Origin: Blastocatellia bacterium
Lineage (GTDB): Bacteria; Acidobacteriota; Blastocatellia; Chloracidobacteriales; Chloracidobacteriaceae
Direction: 5' to 3'
Assembly (NCBI GenBank): GCA_019695185.1
Contig: JAIBAN010000043.1
Location: forward strand, 1 to 64,000
Length of the DNA stretch: 64,000 bases
The notes beneath the pieces are model-generated. The model did no database searches. It saw nothing but the letters and a program-made list of their open reading frames with translations, and was not told where the DNA came from. Both the position numbers and the translations under genes were made by a program. Position 1 is the stretch's first letter, and each line of letters opens with the position of its first letter. Below, in pieces: positions 54,469-62,702 of this stretch.

Positions 54469-56469
54469 ATGAAATACTGTCCGACCTGCCATGCCGAATA
54501 TAGCCGGGAAACAGCCTTTTGCCCTGCGGACGGCAGTGCCCTGGTTATCAAAATTACCGACCAGGGGATTGTGACCATGGCTGTCGGGGCAGCAGGCAGC
54601 ATCCCTTTGGTTTCGTCACCCAGTCTCAACCTGGACCCCTTGCTGGGGCAAACCATTGAGGGAAAGTTCCGGATTGAAGCCGTGCTGGGGCGCGGCGGAA
54701 TGGGGGCGGTCTATCGGGCCCGTCACCTCATGCTGGACCGCTGGGTGGCGGTGAAAGTGTTGCGCCCCGAAGTAGTTGGGACCAAGCAAATGGCCGACCG
54801 GTTTTTGCGCGAGGCTCGGACTTCGGCCCGGATTGATCATCCAAACATTATCACTGTTCATGACTTTGGGGTTTTGAGTGACGGCAGCGCTTATCTGGTC
54901 ATGGAATATATTCAGGGGTTTTCCCTGCGCGAGTTACAAAAGACCCAGGGGGCGTTCCCGTTGACACTGGCTTTTCCCATCATTCGGGAGGTCTGCGCCG
55001 CAGTTGAGGCAGCTCACTCCAAGGGCGTGATTCACCGTGACCTGAAGCCCGAAAACATCATGCTCAAAGACAATGAGCGCGGGGGCTGGACGGTCAAGAT
55101 TCTTGATTTCGGACTTGCCAAACTGGCCGAGGCTTCGGACTCAATTGCCAACATCACCGGCACGGGTGAAATCATCGGAACGCCGGCCTACATGTCACCT
55201 GAGCATTGTGAAGGCATTGAGCTGGACCAGCGGTCGGATATTTACAGCCTGGGCGTGATTTTTTATGAAATGCTGGTCGGACATCCACCGTTCCGGGGTC
55301 GGATTGTGAGCATCCTTAGTGCTCATTTGCAGAAACTGCCCGAACCTGCTGATAGGGTCAATTCGGAAATTCCGGCTGAAATCAGCCAGGCGATAATGCA
55401 GGCCCTGGCCAAAAAGCCGGAAGACCGGCCGGATTCGGTGGCGGGTTTTTGGGATTTGCTGGAACAGGCGGTGCATCACACCCGCATGCAGGTGACAAAG
55501 CAAACCCCAACTTCGATCTCTGCGGAATTGCTCAAAAGAATTGAATCACAGCGGCTGGAAGGTGAAGTTCGGGTGGCGCGCTCGGTTCCTTCCGAACCAC
55601 AACCGGGCGATGACCCGGAAGCCTATCGCACGGTGATTACTACCGAAGAGGTGACAGAAGCCACCCCTCAAGCACCGCCGGTGGGAACCGTCCATTTTTC
55701 TGCGGTTCCGGCCAGCCAGGAAGTGGTTGACCGATTGGCGACACCTGCCCAAATACCGGCCCTGCCCCCGGTGGCTGCACCGCCGGACCTTTCCTCAACC
55801 GGGAACCTTCCGGCCTCTTCCGAAGTAGCCGTCCGACCTGTGGGCGCAGTCCCTGTCCCGCACCTGACTCCGCACCACCCGGAAGCACCGACCTGGAAAA
55901 AATATGCGGCTGGTGGGGCGGTCCTGATTGCATTGGGAACGGTGGGAACCTTTGGCTGGCTGGCCCTGCACAAACCAGCTCCGGCCCCCACTGCCGTGGA
56001 ATTGCCGGTAACGACGCCACCACCTTCGGTTCCGGCACCCGGCACCACCCCGCCTCCGGACCCTTCTGTCACAAGTTCAGAGCCTGTTCCTGTGTATTCG
56101 GGTGACCCGCTTCAGGTTCCCGGACAAACTGACACCGGTCCAAAAGGAACCAAACCCAAATTGGGAGGTGTAAAAAATCCAGGTCCGGTTGAGAATCCGA
56201 ATGGAACGACTCCCACCGTGCCAACAGGCACAATGAGCAGTACCACGGCACCGGTCAAAACCGAACCGCCGCCGGTTCCGACTTCAAATCCAAATTCAAC
56301 CGGCAAGCCGGAACCAACCACGCACAGTACGCCGCCCGTGGTCGCCAAGAAACCGGAAGAAGAAAAGAAAGATGGGTTCTTCAAAAAAACCGGGAAGAAA
56401 ATCGGCGGATTGTTTGGATTTGGCAAGGATGACAAAAAGGACGACAAAAAAGATAAAAAGAAACAATAA
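54469..56469 (+). CDS. membrane-anchored Ser/Thr protein kinase with zinc-ribbon
   Basis: 666 residues from the ATG at 54469. Order: an N-terminal zinc-ribbon with CPTCHAEY and CPADG, the kinase domain (about 65-330: GRGGMGAVYRA, AVKVL, HRDLKPEN, DFGLAKL, GTPAYMSPEH), a linker, one membrane segment (about 485-505), a Pro/Thr-rich part and a lysine-rich tail. Kinase residues are all present. The extracellular part is proline-rich rather than PASTA, so the signal sensed is unclear. Confidence 0.92.
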   Translation: MKYCPTCHAEYSRETAFCPADGSALVIKITDQGIVTMAVGAAGSIPLVSSPSLNLDPLLGQTIEGKFRIEAVLGRGGMGAVYRARHLMLDRWVAVKVLRPEVVGTKQMADRFLREARTSARIDHPNIITVHDFGVLSDGSAYLVMEYIQGFSLRELQKTQGAFPLTLAFPIIREVCAAVEAAHSKGVIHRDLKPENIMLKDNERGGWTVKILDFGLAKLAEASDSIANITGTGEIIGTPAYMSPEHCEGIELDQRSDIYSLGVIFYEMLVGHPPFRGRIVSILSAHLQKLPEPADRVNSEIPAEISQAIMQALAKKPEDRPDSVAGFWDLLEQAVHHTRMQVTKQTPTSISAELLKRIESQRLEGEVRVARSVPSEPQPGDDPEAYRTVITTEEVTEATPQAPPVGTVHFSAVPASQEVVDRLATPAQIPALPPVAAPPDLSSTGNLPASSEVAVRPVGAVPVPHLTPHHPEAPTWKKYAAGGAVLIALGTVGTFGWLALHKPAPAPTAVELPVTTPPPSVPAPGTTPPPDPSVTSSEPVPVYSGDPLQVPGQTDTGPKGTKPKLGGVKNPGPVENPNGTTPTVPTGTMSSTTAPVKTEPPPVPTSNPNSTGKPEPTTHSTPPVVAKKPEEEKKDGFFKKTGKKIGGLFGFGKDDKKDDKKDKKKQ

Positions 56470-56617
56470 CCGGGCGTTTCCACGAAACTGAAAGACCGTG
56501 CAAACGTAGGAGCAGCATTCAAACAGACCGGCGGCAAAACTTTTTTTCTTTTGCCCGGCTCAAACAGTAACAACGTACCGGGAGCGGGAAATTCCCAGTC
56601 AGGTGGTAACGAGTAAA

Positions 56618-56693
56618 TAGTGAATGGTGAATGAGAAGCAGAGGGCAGCTTCGACAAATTACCATGTGCCATTTACCACGTACCATTCACTTC
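56618..56693. repeat. GAATGGT-type inverted pair between the kinase genes
   Basis: TAGTGAATGGTGAATGAG at 56618 and the partly inverted ACCATGTGCCATTTACCACG at 56661 (ending near ACCATTCACT at 56693) enclose about 30 bases. The unit is the same GAATGGT found at 3284. Imperfect, so low confidence. Confidence 0.55.
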
Positions 56694-56710
56694 AGTAGCA
56701 GGTTTGGTTT

Positions 56711-58657
56711 ATGGAAACGGTGAATCCAGCTTCAACCAGTTTGGTTGGAACAATCCTTGATGAAAAATACCGGCTCGAATCGAAAATCGGTTCGGGCGGG
56801 TTTGGGACGGTCTTCAAAGCCACTCACCTGGGATTGGGACAGGCGGTGGCCGTGAAAATCCTTCAGGCAGATGTTTCAAATGCCACCACGGACGATTTGG
56901 CCCGGTTCCGCCAGGAAGGGGCCTCGGCCTGCCGCATCAAACATCCGAACGCCGTGACGGTGTATGACTTTGGGGTGACGGCTTCGGGGTTTGCCTATCT
57001 GGTGATGGAGCTGCTGGAAGGACATTCTCTGGCAACCGAATTGCGCGGACATGCTCCGCTGCCAGTGGTCCGGGCGGCCGAAATTCTGATTCCGATCTGC
57101 GATGTGCTCGCGGAAGCCCATTCCGAAGGAATTGTTCATCGGGACATCAAGCCCGACAACATTTTTCTGCACCGGACCAAACGGGGTGAAGTGGTCAAGG
57201 TGGTTGATTTCGGCATTGCCAAACTGATAGACAAAGCCAAGGACACAACCGGAAAAGGCTATGCCACAACCGGCGGGGTGATTGGGACACCGGCCTACAT
57301 GGCACCGGAGCGGCTGCGCAACAAACCCTATGACGGGCGGGCGGATGTCTACAGCGTGGGCATCCTGCTCTATGAAATGCTGGGCGGGCGGGTGCCGTTC
57401 GAGGCTTCGGAAAGCGGCGATGTGGCAGCCGTCATCCTGATGCAGGTCACGGAAGACCCCAAGCCTTTACATGAACTGAATGCAGCGATTTCACCCGCAG
57501 TCGAAACCGTGGTCATGCAGGCATTGGCCAAAGACCCGGAACAGCGCCCAACGGCTCGTGAACTGGCGGAAAGTTTTGCCCGTGCCGCCGGGGTTCAGAT
57601 TCAGATGGCAAGCGCGCCGTTCATTTCCACTGTCGCCTATGACGGAAGAACCGGACCCGCCGGCCGGGCGGCTGTGACCCAGCACGAACCCGGCCTTTCC
57701 GAAGCTTTCACAGTTGAGGCCGATACCCGGATGTATCCCAAGCTGCCCGAAACCGAAATGGTGAAAGGTGCAGACACCCCTAAAAATCCAGCGGTGGAAA
57801 CCGGTGAACGACGAGGGGTGACAAACACCCCGCCGGAAGCCTATGCCACCCGCCCGATGCTGGTGGCTGAAAAAGGAACGTTGGCCAAACCGGCAACCGC
57901 CGGGGCCGCTGCCAATTTAGGGCCGCCAGCGCCGGCCACCATCCTGGTCAACCCGCCTGCCACCTCACACTGGAAACCTTACGTGGCTGGTGGAATGGTG
58001 ACATTGGCATTGGGAGGGCTGGTTTTTGGCGGGATGAAATGGTTCCATTCAGAAACCCCTGTGGCTCCGCCGGTTCCGGTCACCCAGATGATTCCAGCCC
58101 CGCAACCCCCACCGCCGATTGACCCTAAGGCACAGCCACCCCAGGATGAAGGGAAAAACATTGACTCGAACCTGGAGCCGATTGACCCGGATACAGACCA
58201 ACCGAATGAACCCCCGGTCATTGCCTCCAAGCCGGCCAAGCCGGCCAAAACCAATCCGAAAAAGGCAGATGAGGGAGCTGCATTCGTGTATAAGTTCAAA
58301 GACCCGGAGACAGGCCAGGATGTGGTAGTGACAATTCCAGAGAAAAATGGAAAAAACCCGGAAAGCAGGCCCAGCGTGGTAACAGCACCGCCAAAAAACA
58401 ATGGTACCACGGGCTATCCAGGGACCAGTGTCACACCGCCCAAGCCTCCCAAACCTGAAGATTATTCCGAAACGCGCCGCCAGATTGAAGAGGAATTCCG
58501 CAAAGGCAATCTGGACCGGGGGGCCAAGGAAGGAATGCGGATGGCCATAGTTCAAATCATGAAGGCGGAAATCCAGGAAGACGAACGGAATGGCCGTTAT
58601 CAGGAGGCCCAGCGGAAGCGCAAGAAATTACAAAGTCTGATGAATCATAAATTTTAG
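56711..58657 (+). CDS. membrane-anchored Ser/Thr protein kinase 2
   Basis: 648 residues. Kinase domain (about 18-285) with GSGGFGTVFKA, VAVKIL, HRDIKPDN, DFGIAKL and GTPAYMAPER. A membrane segment at about 420-440, then a Pro/Lys-rich external part and a charged coiled tail (REQIEEEFRKG-type). Parallel layout to the preceding kinase, though the N-terminal zinc-ribbon is missing. They are probably paralogues. Confidence 0.92.
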   Translation: METVNPASTSLVGTILDEKYRLESKIGSGGFGTVFKATHLGLGQAVAVKILQADVSNATTDDLARFRQEGASACRIKHPNAVTVYDFGVTASGFAYLVMELLEGHSLATELRGHAPLPVVRAAEILIPICDVLAEAHSEGIVHRDIKPDNIFLHRTKRGEVVKVVDFGIAKLIDKAKDTTGKGYATTGGVIGTPAYMAPERLRNKPYDGRADVYSVGILLYEMLGGRVPFEASESGDVAAVILMQVTEDPKPLHELNAAISPAVETVVMQALAKDPEQRPTARELAESFARAAGVQIQMASAPFISTVAYDGRTGPAGRAAVTQHEPGLSEAFTVEADTRMYPKLPETEMVKGADTPKNPAVETGERRGVTNTPPEAYATRPMLVAEKGTLAKPATAGAAANLGPPAPATILVNPPATSHWKPYVAGGMVTLALGGLVFGGMKWFHSETPVAPPVPVTQMIPAPQPPPPIDPKAQPPQDEGKNIDSNLEPIDPDTDQPNEPPVIASKPAKPAKTNPKKADEGAAFVYKFKDPETGQDVVVTIPEKNGKNPESRPSVVTAPPKNNGTTGYPGTSVTPPKPPKPEDYSETRRQIEEEFRKGNLDRGAKEGMRMAIVQIMKAEIQEDERNGRYQEAQRKRKKLQSLMNHKF

Positions 58658-58683
58658 AGGAAACGGATTTTGAGGGAAGGACC

Positions 58684-58741
58684 AGTTTTGAGTTTTGAAT
58701 TCCAAACGCTTTCATTTCCGTAACAAAGAAAACTCAAAACT
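58684..58741. repeat. TTTTGAG-type inverted repeat before the ROK gene
   Basis: Exact 13-bp arms (AGTTTTGAGTTTT) at 58684..58696 and 58729..58741 with a 32-base spacer. Same family as the inverted pair after glyA at 7789. Confidence 0.7.
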
Positions 58742-58764
58742 CACAACTCACCATTCGAAGGAAC

Positions 58765-59715
58765 ATGACTGAAACTATCGAAAACCCGCTCTATATTGGA
58801 CTCGACATCGAAGGGAAGTCCCTGCGTGCCGTTTTGTGTGACGAAGAGGGGCAAATCATTGCGCTCCGGCGGCAGACCTTCTCGACCCTGGCCGAACAAC
58901 CGGTGTGCGAACAAATTGTAACGGTCATCCGCGAATTGCAGGAATCCGAAGGCGATACGGCATCCTTTGTTGGGGTCGGCCTGGGCGTACCGGGGCTGGT
59001 CAACCTGCAAACCAATCAAATCGAACTCTGGAAAGACCTGCGCCATTCGACTTCCGTAACGTTTTACAATGCCATTTTGGAAAGCACAGGGTTGCCGACT
59101 GTGATTGACAACCGGGTCAACACAGCGGCTTACGGCGAATGGCAGGCCGGCATCGGGCGGGGATTCCAGCATATTTTTTACGTGGACATTGGCCATCATG
59201 TCGGTGCTTCGCTGATTGTCAACGGGCAAATGTGGCGTGGTGCGCTGGGTTTTGCCGGGGAAATCGGGTTTAACACGATTGACATTGACGCCGAACGAAC
59301 CCTTGACAGTGCGGTTTCCGGCGACAGCATCGTGCGGCGGGTGCAGGAACGGCTGCACCGGGACCGGACTTCTTCACTTTCCCGGCTGGCCATTCCGCGT
59401 GACCGGGAAATGACGTTGGAAGATGTGGTCAATTCAGCCCGTGCCGGCGATGAACTGGCTCAGGTCGTACTGGAGCGCACCGGGCTTTACCTGGGCGTGG
59501 GCCTTTCCAGTCTCATTAATCTGCTCAATCCGGAACTGGTGGTGCTCGGCGGAGTCGGAATGGTGGCCGGCGATTTGTTTTTACGCCCCGTGATTGCCGA
59601 AACTGAACGGCGAACCTTTGACCTGGCCTTCAAAAACTGCCGGATTGTCGGGGCCCAACTGGGCATCAATGCCGCCATGGTGGGAGCGGCGATGCTGGCC
59701 CGCGACAGCCTCTGA
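58765..59715 (+). CDS. ROK-family protein lacking the zinc motif
   Basis: 316 residues with a GAAGGAAC ribosome site. ROK features: DIEGKSLRAV phosphate loop, DNRVNTAAYGEW and YVDIGHHVGASLIVNGQMW with GFAGEIG. ROK sugar kinases and repressors usually continue with a GH...CxCGxxGCxE zinc motif. Here GEIGF is followed by NTIDIDAERTLD with no cysteines. There is no N-terminal helix-turn-helix, so it is more likely a sugar kinase or a kinase-derived protein than a repressor. Confidence 0.85.
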   Translation: MTETIENPLYIGLDIEGKSLRAVLCDEEGQIIALRRQTFSTLAEQPVCEQIVTVIRELQESEGDTASFVGVGLGVPGLVNLQTNQIELWKDLRHSTSVTFYNAILESTGLPTVIDNRVNTAAYGEWQAGIGRGFQHIFYVDIGHHVGASLIVNGQMWRGALGFAGEIGFNTIDIDAERTLDSAVSGDSIVRRVQERLHRDRTSSLSRLAIPRDREMTLEDVVNSARAGDELAQVVLERTGLYLGVGLSSLINLLNPELVVLGGVGMVAGDLFLRPVIAETERRTFDLAFKNCRIVGAQLGINAAMVGAAMLARDSL

Positions 59716-59752
59716 AGGAAAGGCAGAAGGCAAAAGGCAGAAGGCAGAAAAG
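59716..59752. repeat. AAGGCAG heptamer array
   Basis: About five units of AAGGCAG/AAGGCAA immediately follow the ROK stop codon. This is a further heptamer family with the same length unit. Confidence 0.85.
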
Positions 59753-59904
59753 ACACCACAGCTTGTGAAAAGCCCTCTCAATTCGGCCCACACACATAAA
59801 TCGTTTTACAGTTCCGCCGCAAAATGCTAAATCTTGCTGTTTTGGCTCAAATCGTTGAGTTTTCCTCCTTTTGACTTCGGATTTCTGACTTTTGAATTTG
59901 TAGT

Positions 59905-61704
59905 ATGTTGCCTGAAAAGATTCGGAATTTTTCTATCATTGCCCACATTGACCACGGAAAGTCCACTCTGGCGGACCGCATCCTGGAAAAGACCGGTGCT
60001 CTCTCACAGCGTGAAATGGCCGAGCAGGTGCTGGATGCCATGGACCTGGAACGCGAACGCGGCATTACCATCAAGGCGCACGCCGTGCGGTTGCAGTATC
60101 AGGCCAAGGACGGCGTAGAATACGTCCTCAACCTGATTGACACACCGGGACACGTGGATTTTTCCTATGAGGTTTCCCGCTCGCTGGCTGCCTGCGAAGG
60201 GGCGTTGGTGGTTGTGGATGCCTCACAGGGGGTCGAAGCCCAGACTCTGGCCAATACCTATCTGGCGCTTGAAAACAATCTCGAAATGATTCCGGTCCTG
60301 AACAAAATAGACCTTCCTTCGGCGGAACCGGAACGCGTACTGGAACAGGTCCAGAATGTCATCGGCCTCGACCCCGGCACCGCAGTCTTGGCCAGTGCCA
60401 AGACCGGAATCGGGATTGAAGAAGTGTTGGAGGCCATCGTCCGGCATGTGCCGCCGCCGAAAGGTGAACGAAACGCTCCGCTCAAAGCTCTGATTTTCGA
60501 TTCGTGGTTCGACCCGTACCGGGGCGTGATTGTGATGATTCGGCTGGTGGACGGCGTGATTCGTCCGGGCATGAAAATCCGCTTTATGTCCACCGGACGC
60601 GACTATCAGGTGGAAGGGCTGGGCGTTTTGACACCCAAAGCCCGTGAAATTGACGAACTTGGTGCAGGCGAAGTGGGTTTCATCGTCTCAAACATCAAAA
60701 CCATTGCCGATGTGCAAATCGGCGACACGGTGACCGAAGCCGCCCGCCCGACGGAAGAACCCTGCACCGGCTTCCAGGAAATCAAACCGATGGTGTTTGC
60801 CGGACTCTATCCGGTGGAAACCGACAAGTATGAGGAACTGCGCGACGCGCTCGAAAAGCTGCGGCTCAACGATTCCTCGTTTTTCTACGAGCCGGAAAAC
60901 TCAACCGCGCTTGGCTTTGGTTTCCGTTGCGGATTTCTGGGCCTGCTCCACATGGAAATCGTGCAGGAGCGGCTGGAACGCGAATTCAACCTGGACTTGA
61001 TTACCACCGCTCCCAGCGTGCGGTTCCGGGTGACCCAGACCGACGGCGAAGTGCTCAATATTGACAGCCCGGCCAAGCTGCCCGACCCTTCCCGGATTGA
61101 AAAAATCGAAGAACCCATCATCCGCGCCATGATTATGACGAACGATGATTTTCTGGGACCGATTCTGAAACTGCTGGAAGAAAAACGGGGCGTACAAAAA
61201 GGGTTTGAGTATGTGGCACCCAAGCGGGTGATGCTGACGTATGACCTGCCTTTGCTCGAAGTGGTGCTCGATTTCTTCGACCGCCTGAAATCCGTCTCGC
61301 GTGGCTATGCCTCGCTTGATTACCACCTGAACGGCTACCAGGAATCGGACCTCATCAAACTGGACGTGATGGTGGCGGGTGAGCCGATGGACGCCCTTTC
61401 GTTGATTATTCACCGGGACAATGCCTACACACGGGGCCGCGCCCTGGTAGACAAAATGAAGGAACTGATTCCGCGCCAACTGTTTGAAGTGCCCATCCAG
61501 GCCGCCATCGGCAACCGCATCATTTCGCGCCAGACCGTCAAAGCCATGGGCAAAAACGTGCTGGCCAAGTGCTACGGCGGCGACATTACCCGAAAACGCA
61601 AGCTGCTTGAAAAGCAAAAAGAAGGCAAAAAGCGCATGAAGAAGGTCGGGCGCGTGGAAATTCCCCAGGAAGCCTTCCTGGCCGTTTTGCGGGTGGGAGA
61701 ATAA
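59905..61704 (+). CDS. lepA: elongation factor 4 (back-translocase)
   Basis: 599 residues, standard LepA length. GTPase motifs [17 protein letters not shown] and NKIDLPSA, and the LepA C-terminal domain ending in the basic [26 protein letters not shown] region. LepA acts on stalled ribosomes and affects ribosome assembly. The start at 59905 gives [19 protein letters not shown]. No ribosome site is visible. A GGACTGA array starts five bases after the stop codon. Confidence 0.97.
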   Translation: MLPEKIRNFSIIAHIDHGKSTLADRILEKTGALSQREMAEQVLDAMDLERERGITIKAHAVRLQYQAKDGVEYVLNLIDTPGHVDFSYEVSRSLAACEGALVVVDASQGVEAQTLANTYLALENNLEMIPVLNKIDLPSAEPERVLEQVQNVIGLDPGTAVLASAKTGIGIEEVLEAIVRHVPPPKGERNAPLKALIFDSWFDPYRGVIVMIRLVDGVIRPGMKIRFMSTGRDYQVEGLGVLTPKAREIDELGAGEVGFIVSNIKTIADVQIGDTVTEAARPTEEPCTGFQEIKPMVFAGLYPVETDKYEELRDALEKLRLNDSSFFYEPENSTALGFGFRCGFLGLLHMEIVQERLEREFNLDLITTAPSVRFRVTQTDGEVLNIDSPAKLPDPSRIEKIEEPIIRAMIMTNDDFLGPILKLLEEKRGVQKGFEYVAPKRVMLTYDLPLLEVVLDFFDRLKSVSRGYASLDYHLNGYQESDLIKLDVMVAGEPMDALSLIIHRDNAYTRGRALVDKMKELIPRQLFEVPIQAAIGNRIISRQTVKAMGKNVLAKCYGGDITRKRKLLEKQKEGKKRMKKVGRVEIPQEAFLAVLRVGE

Positions 61705-61708
61705 AACA

Positions 61709-61846
61709 GGACTGAGGACTGAGGACTGAGGACTGAGTGAAATCCTGTATTGCTAAAAAGTGAGGCTACAGATAAAACCAAAGAGTGGTGGCAACACAAC
61801 TTCAGTAAAGATTGATACTCAGTCCTCAGTCCTCAGTCCTCAATCC
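61709..61846. repeat. GGACTGA arrays as an inverted pair
   Basis: Four units at 61709..61737 and four reverse-complement units at 61817..61846 around a 79-base spacer. The right array ends eight bases before the start of the Lon-N gene, in its ribosome-site position. Confidence 0.93.
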
Positions 61847-61854
61847 CCAAAAGT

Positions 61855-62556
61855 ATGTCTATCCAACAAATCCCCCATCTTGAAGGTATCCGCCGATTAA
61901 AGCTGTTTCCGTTGCCCGTGGTGTTGTTTCCGGGAGCCATGCTGCCGCTGCATATCTTTGAAGAGCGCTACAAACAGATGATTCGGGATGCCATGGAAAG
62001 CGACAAAGTGTTTGGCGTGACCTATACGGACCAGGCAGACAACTGGCCGCCGCCGGTGGGGAGGGTAGGCTGTGCCGCTTTTATTCTGGCAACCGTGCCG
62101 CTGACTGAAGGGCGGATGAATCTTTTGACCACCGGATTGCGCCGCTATCGGGCGCTTTCCTACAGTGAAGAACAGCCTTATCTGGAAGGCGAAGTCGAAT
62201 TCTTTCAGGATGAACCGGTTCAGGAAGATTTGGACAGCCTGATTCAGGAAGTGAAGGAAACGTTTCGGCGGGTGGTGCGGGCAACCCGCATTATCAACCA
62301 GAATGAAGGTGATGCCGAGGATGACCTGTCGGATGAACCGGAGGACCTTTCGTTTGCGATTGCCTCCAGTCTGCAATTGGAAGACCGGCAAAAACTGGAA
62401 CTGGTCGAACTCAGCAATTCCAAAACCCGCTTGCAGCGCCTGGAGACAATTTTAAGCAGCGTGGTGAAAAAGTACGAAATCCGCGCCATGATTCACGAAA
62501 AAGCCAAAACCAATGGCCATGGGCCGCGCAAGATAGTGGTGGAACATGAAGACTAG
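61855..62556 (+). CDS. Lon N-terminal-like (LAN/PUA) domain protein
   Basis: 233 residues. The start LKLFPLPVVLFPGAMLPLHIFEERYKQMIRDAM is the Lon substrate-binding domain. No ATPase or protease part follows, so it is a stand-alone member, seen in many genomes. The C-terminal part (about 110-233) is acidic and helical. No Shine-Dalgarno is visible because the array occupies that position. Stop TAG (62554..62556) overlaps the start of a GGGTTCA array. Confidence 0.92.
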   Translation: MSIQQIPHLEGIRRLKLFPLPVVLFPGAMLPLHIFEERYKQMIRDAMESDKVFGVTYTDQADNWPPPVGRVGCAAFILATVPLTEGRMNLLTTGLRRYRALSYSEEQPYLEGEVEFFQDEPVQEDLDSLIQEVKETFRRVVRATRIINQNEGDAEDDLSDEPEDLSFAIASSLQLEDRQKLELVELSNSKTRLQRLETILSSVVKKYEIRAMIHEKAKTNGHGPRKIVVEHED

Positions 62557-62683
62557 GGTTCAGGGTTCAGGGTTCAGGGTGTTTTTGATCTTTGATTTTC
62601 AATTCTTGATTCGAAACCAATCGAAGCCTGGAAAGCTGGATTTCAAAACCCTGAACCCTGAACCCTGAACCCTGAACCCTGAA
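62556..62683. repeat. GGGTTCA arrays as an inverted pair
   Basis: Three and a half GGGTTCA units (62556..62580) face about five CCCTGAA units (62648..62683), around 67 bases. The right array ends five bases before the AAGGAGG site of gatA. Confidence 0.93.
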
Positions 62684-62702
62684 TTTTAAGGAGGATGCAA
62701 TT

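Noticed and set aside
62695-62697. ATG at 62695 as the gatA start
   Set aside because: It abuts the AAGGAGG site and is out of frame with the amidase motifs; the TTG at 62703 has proper spacing.
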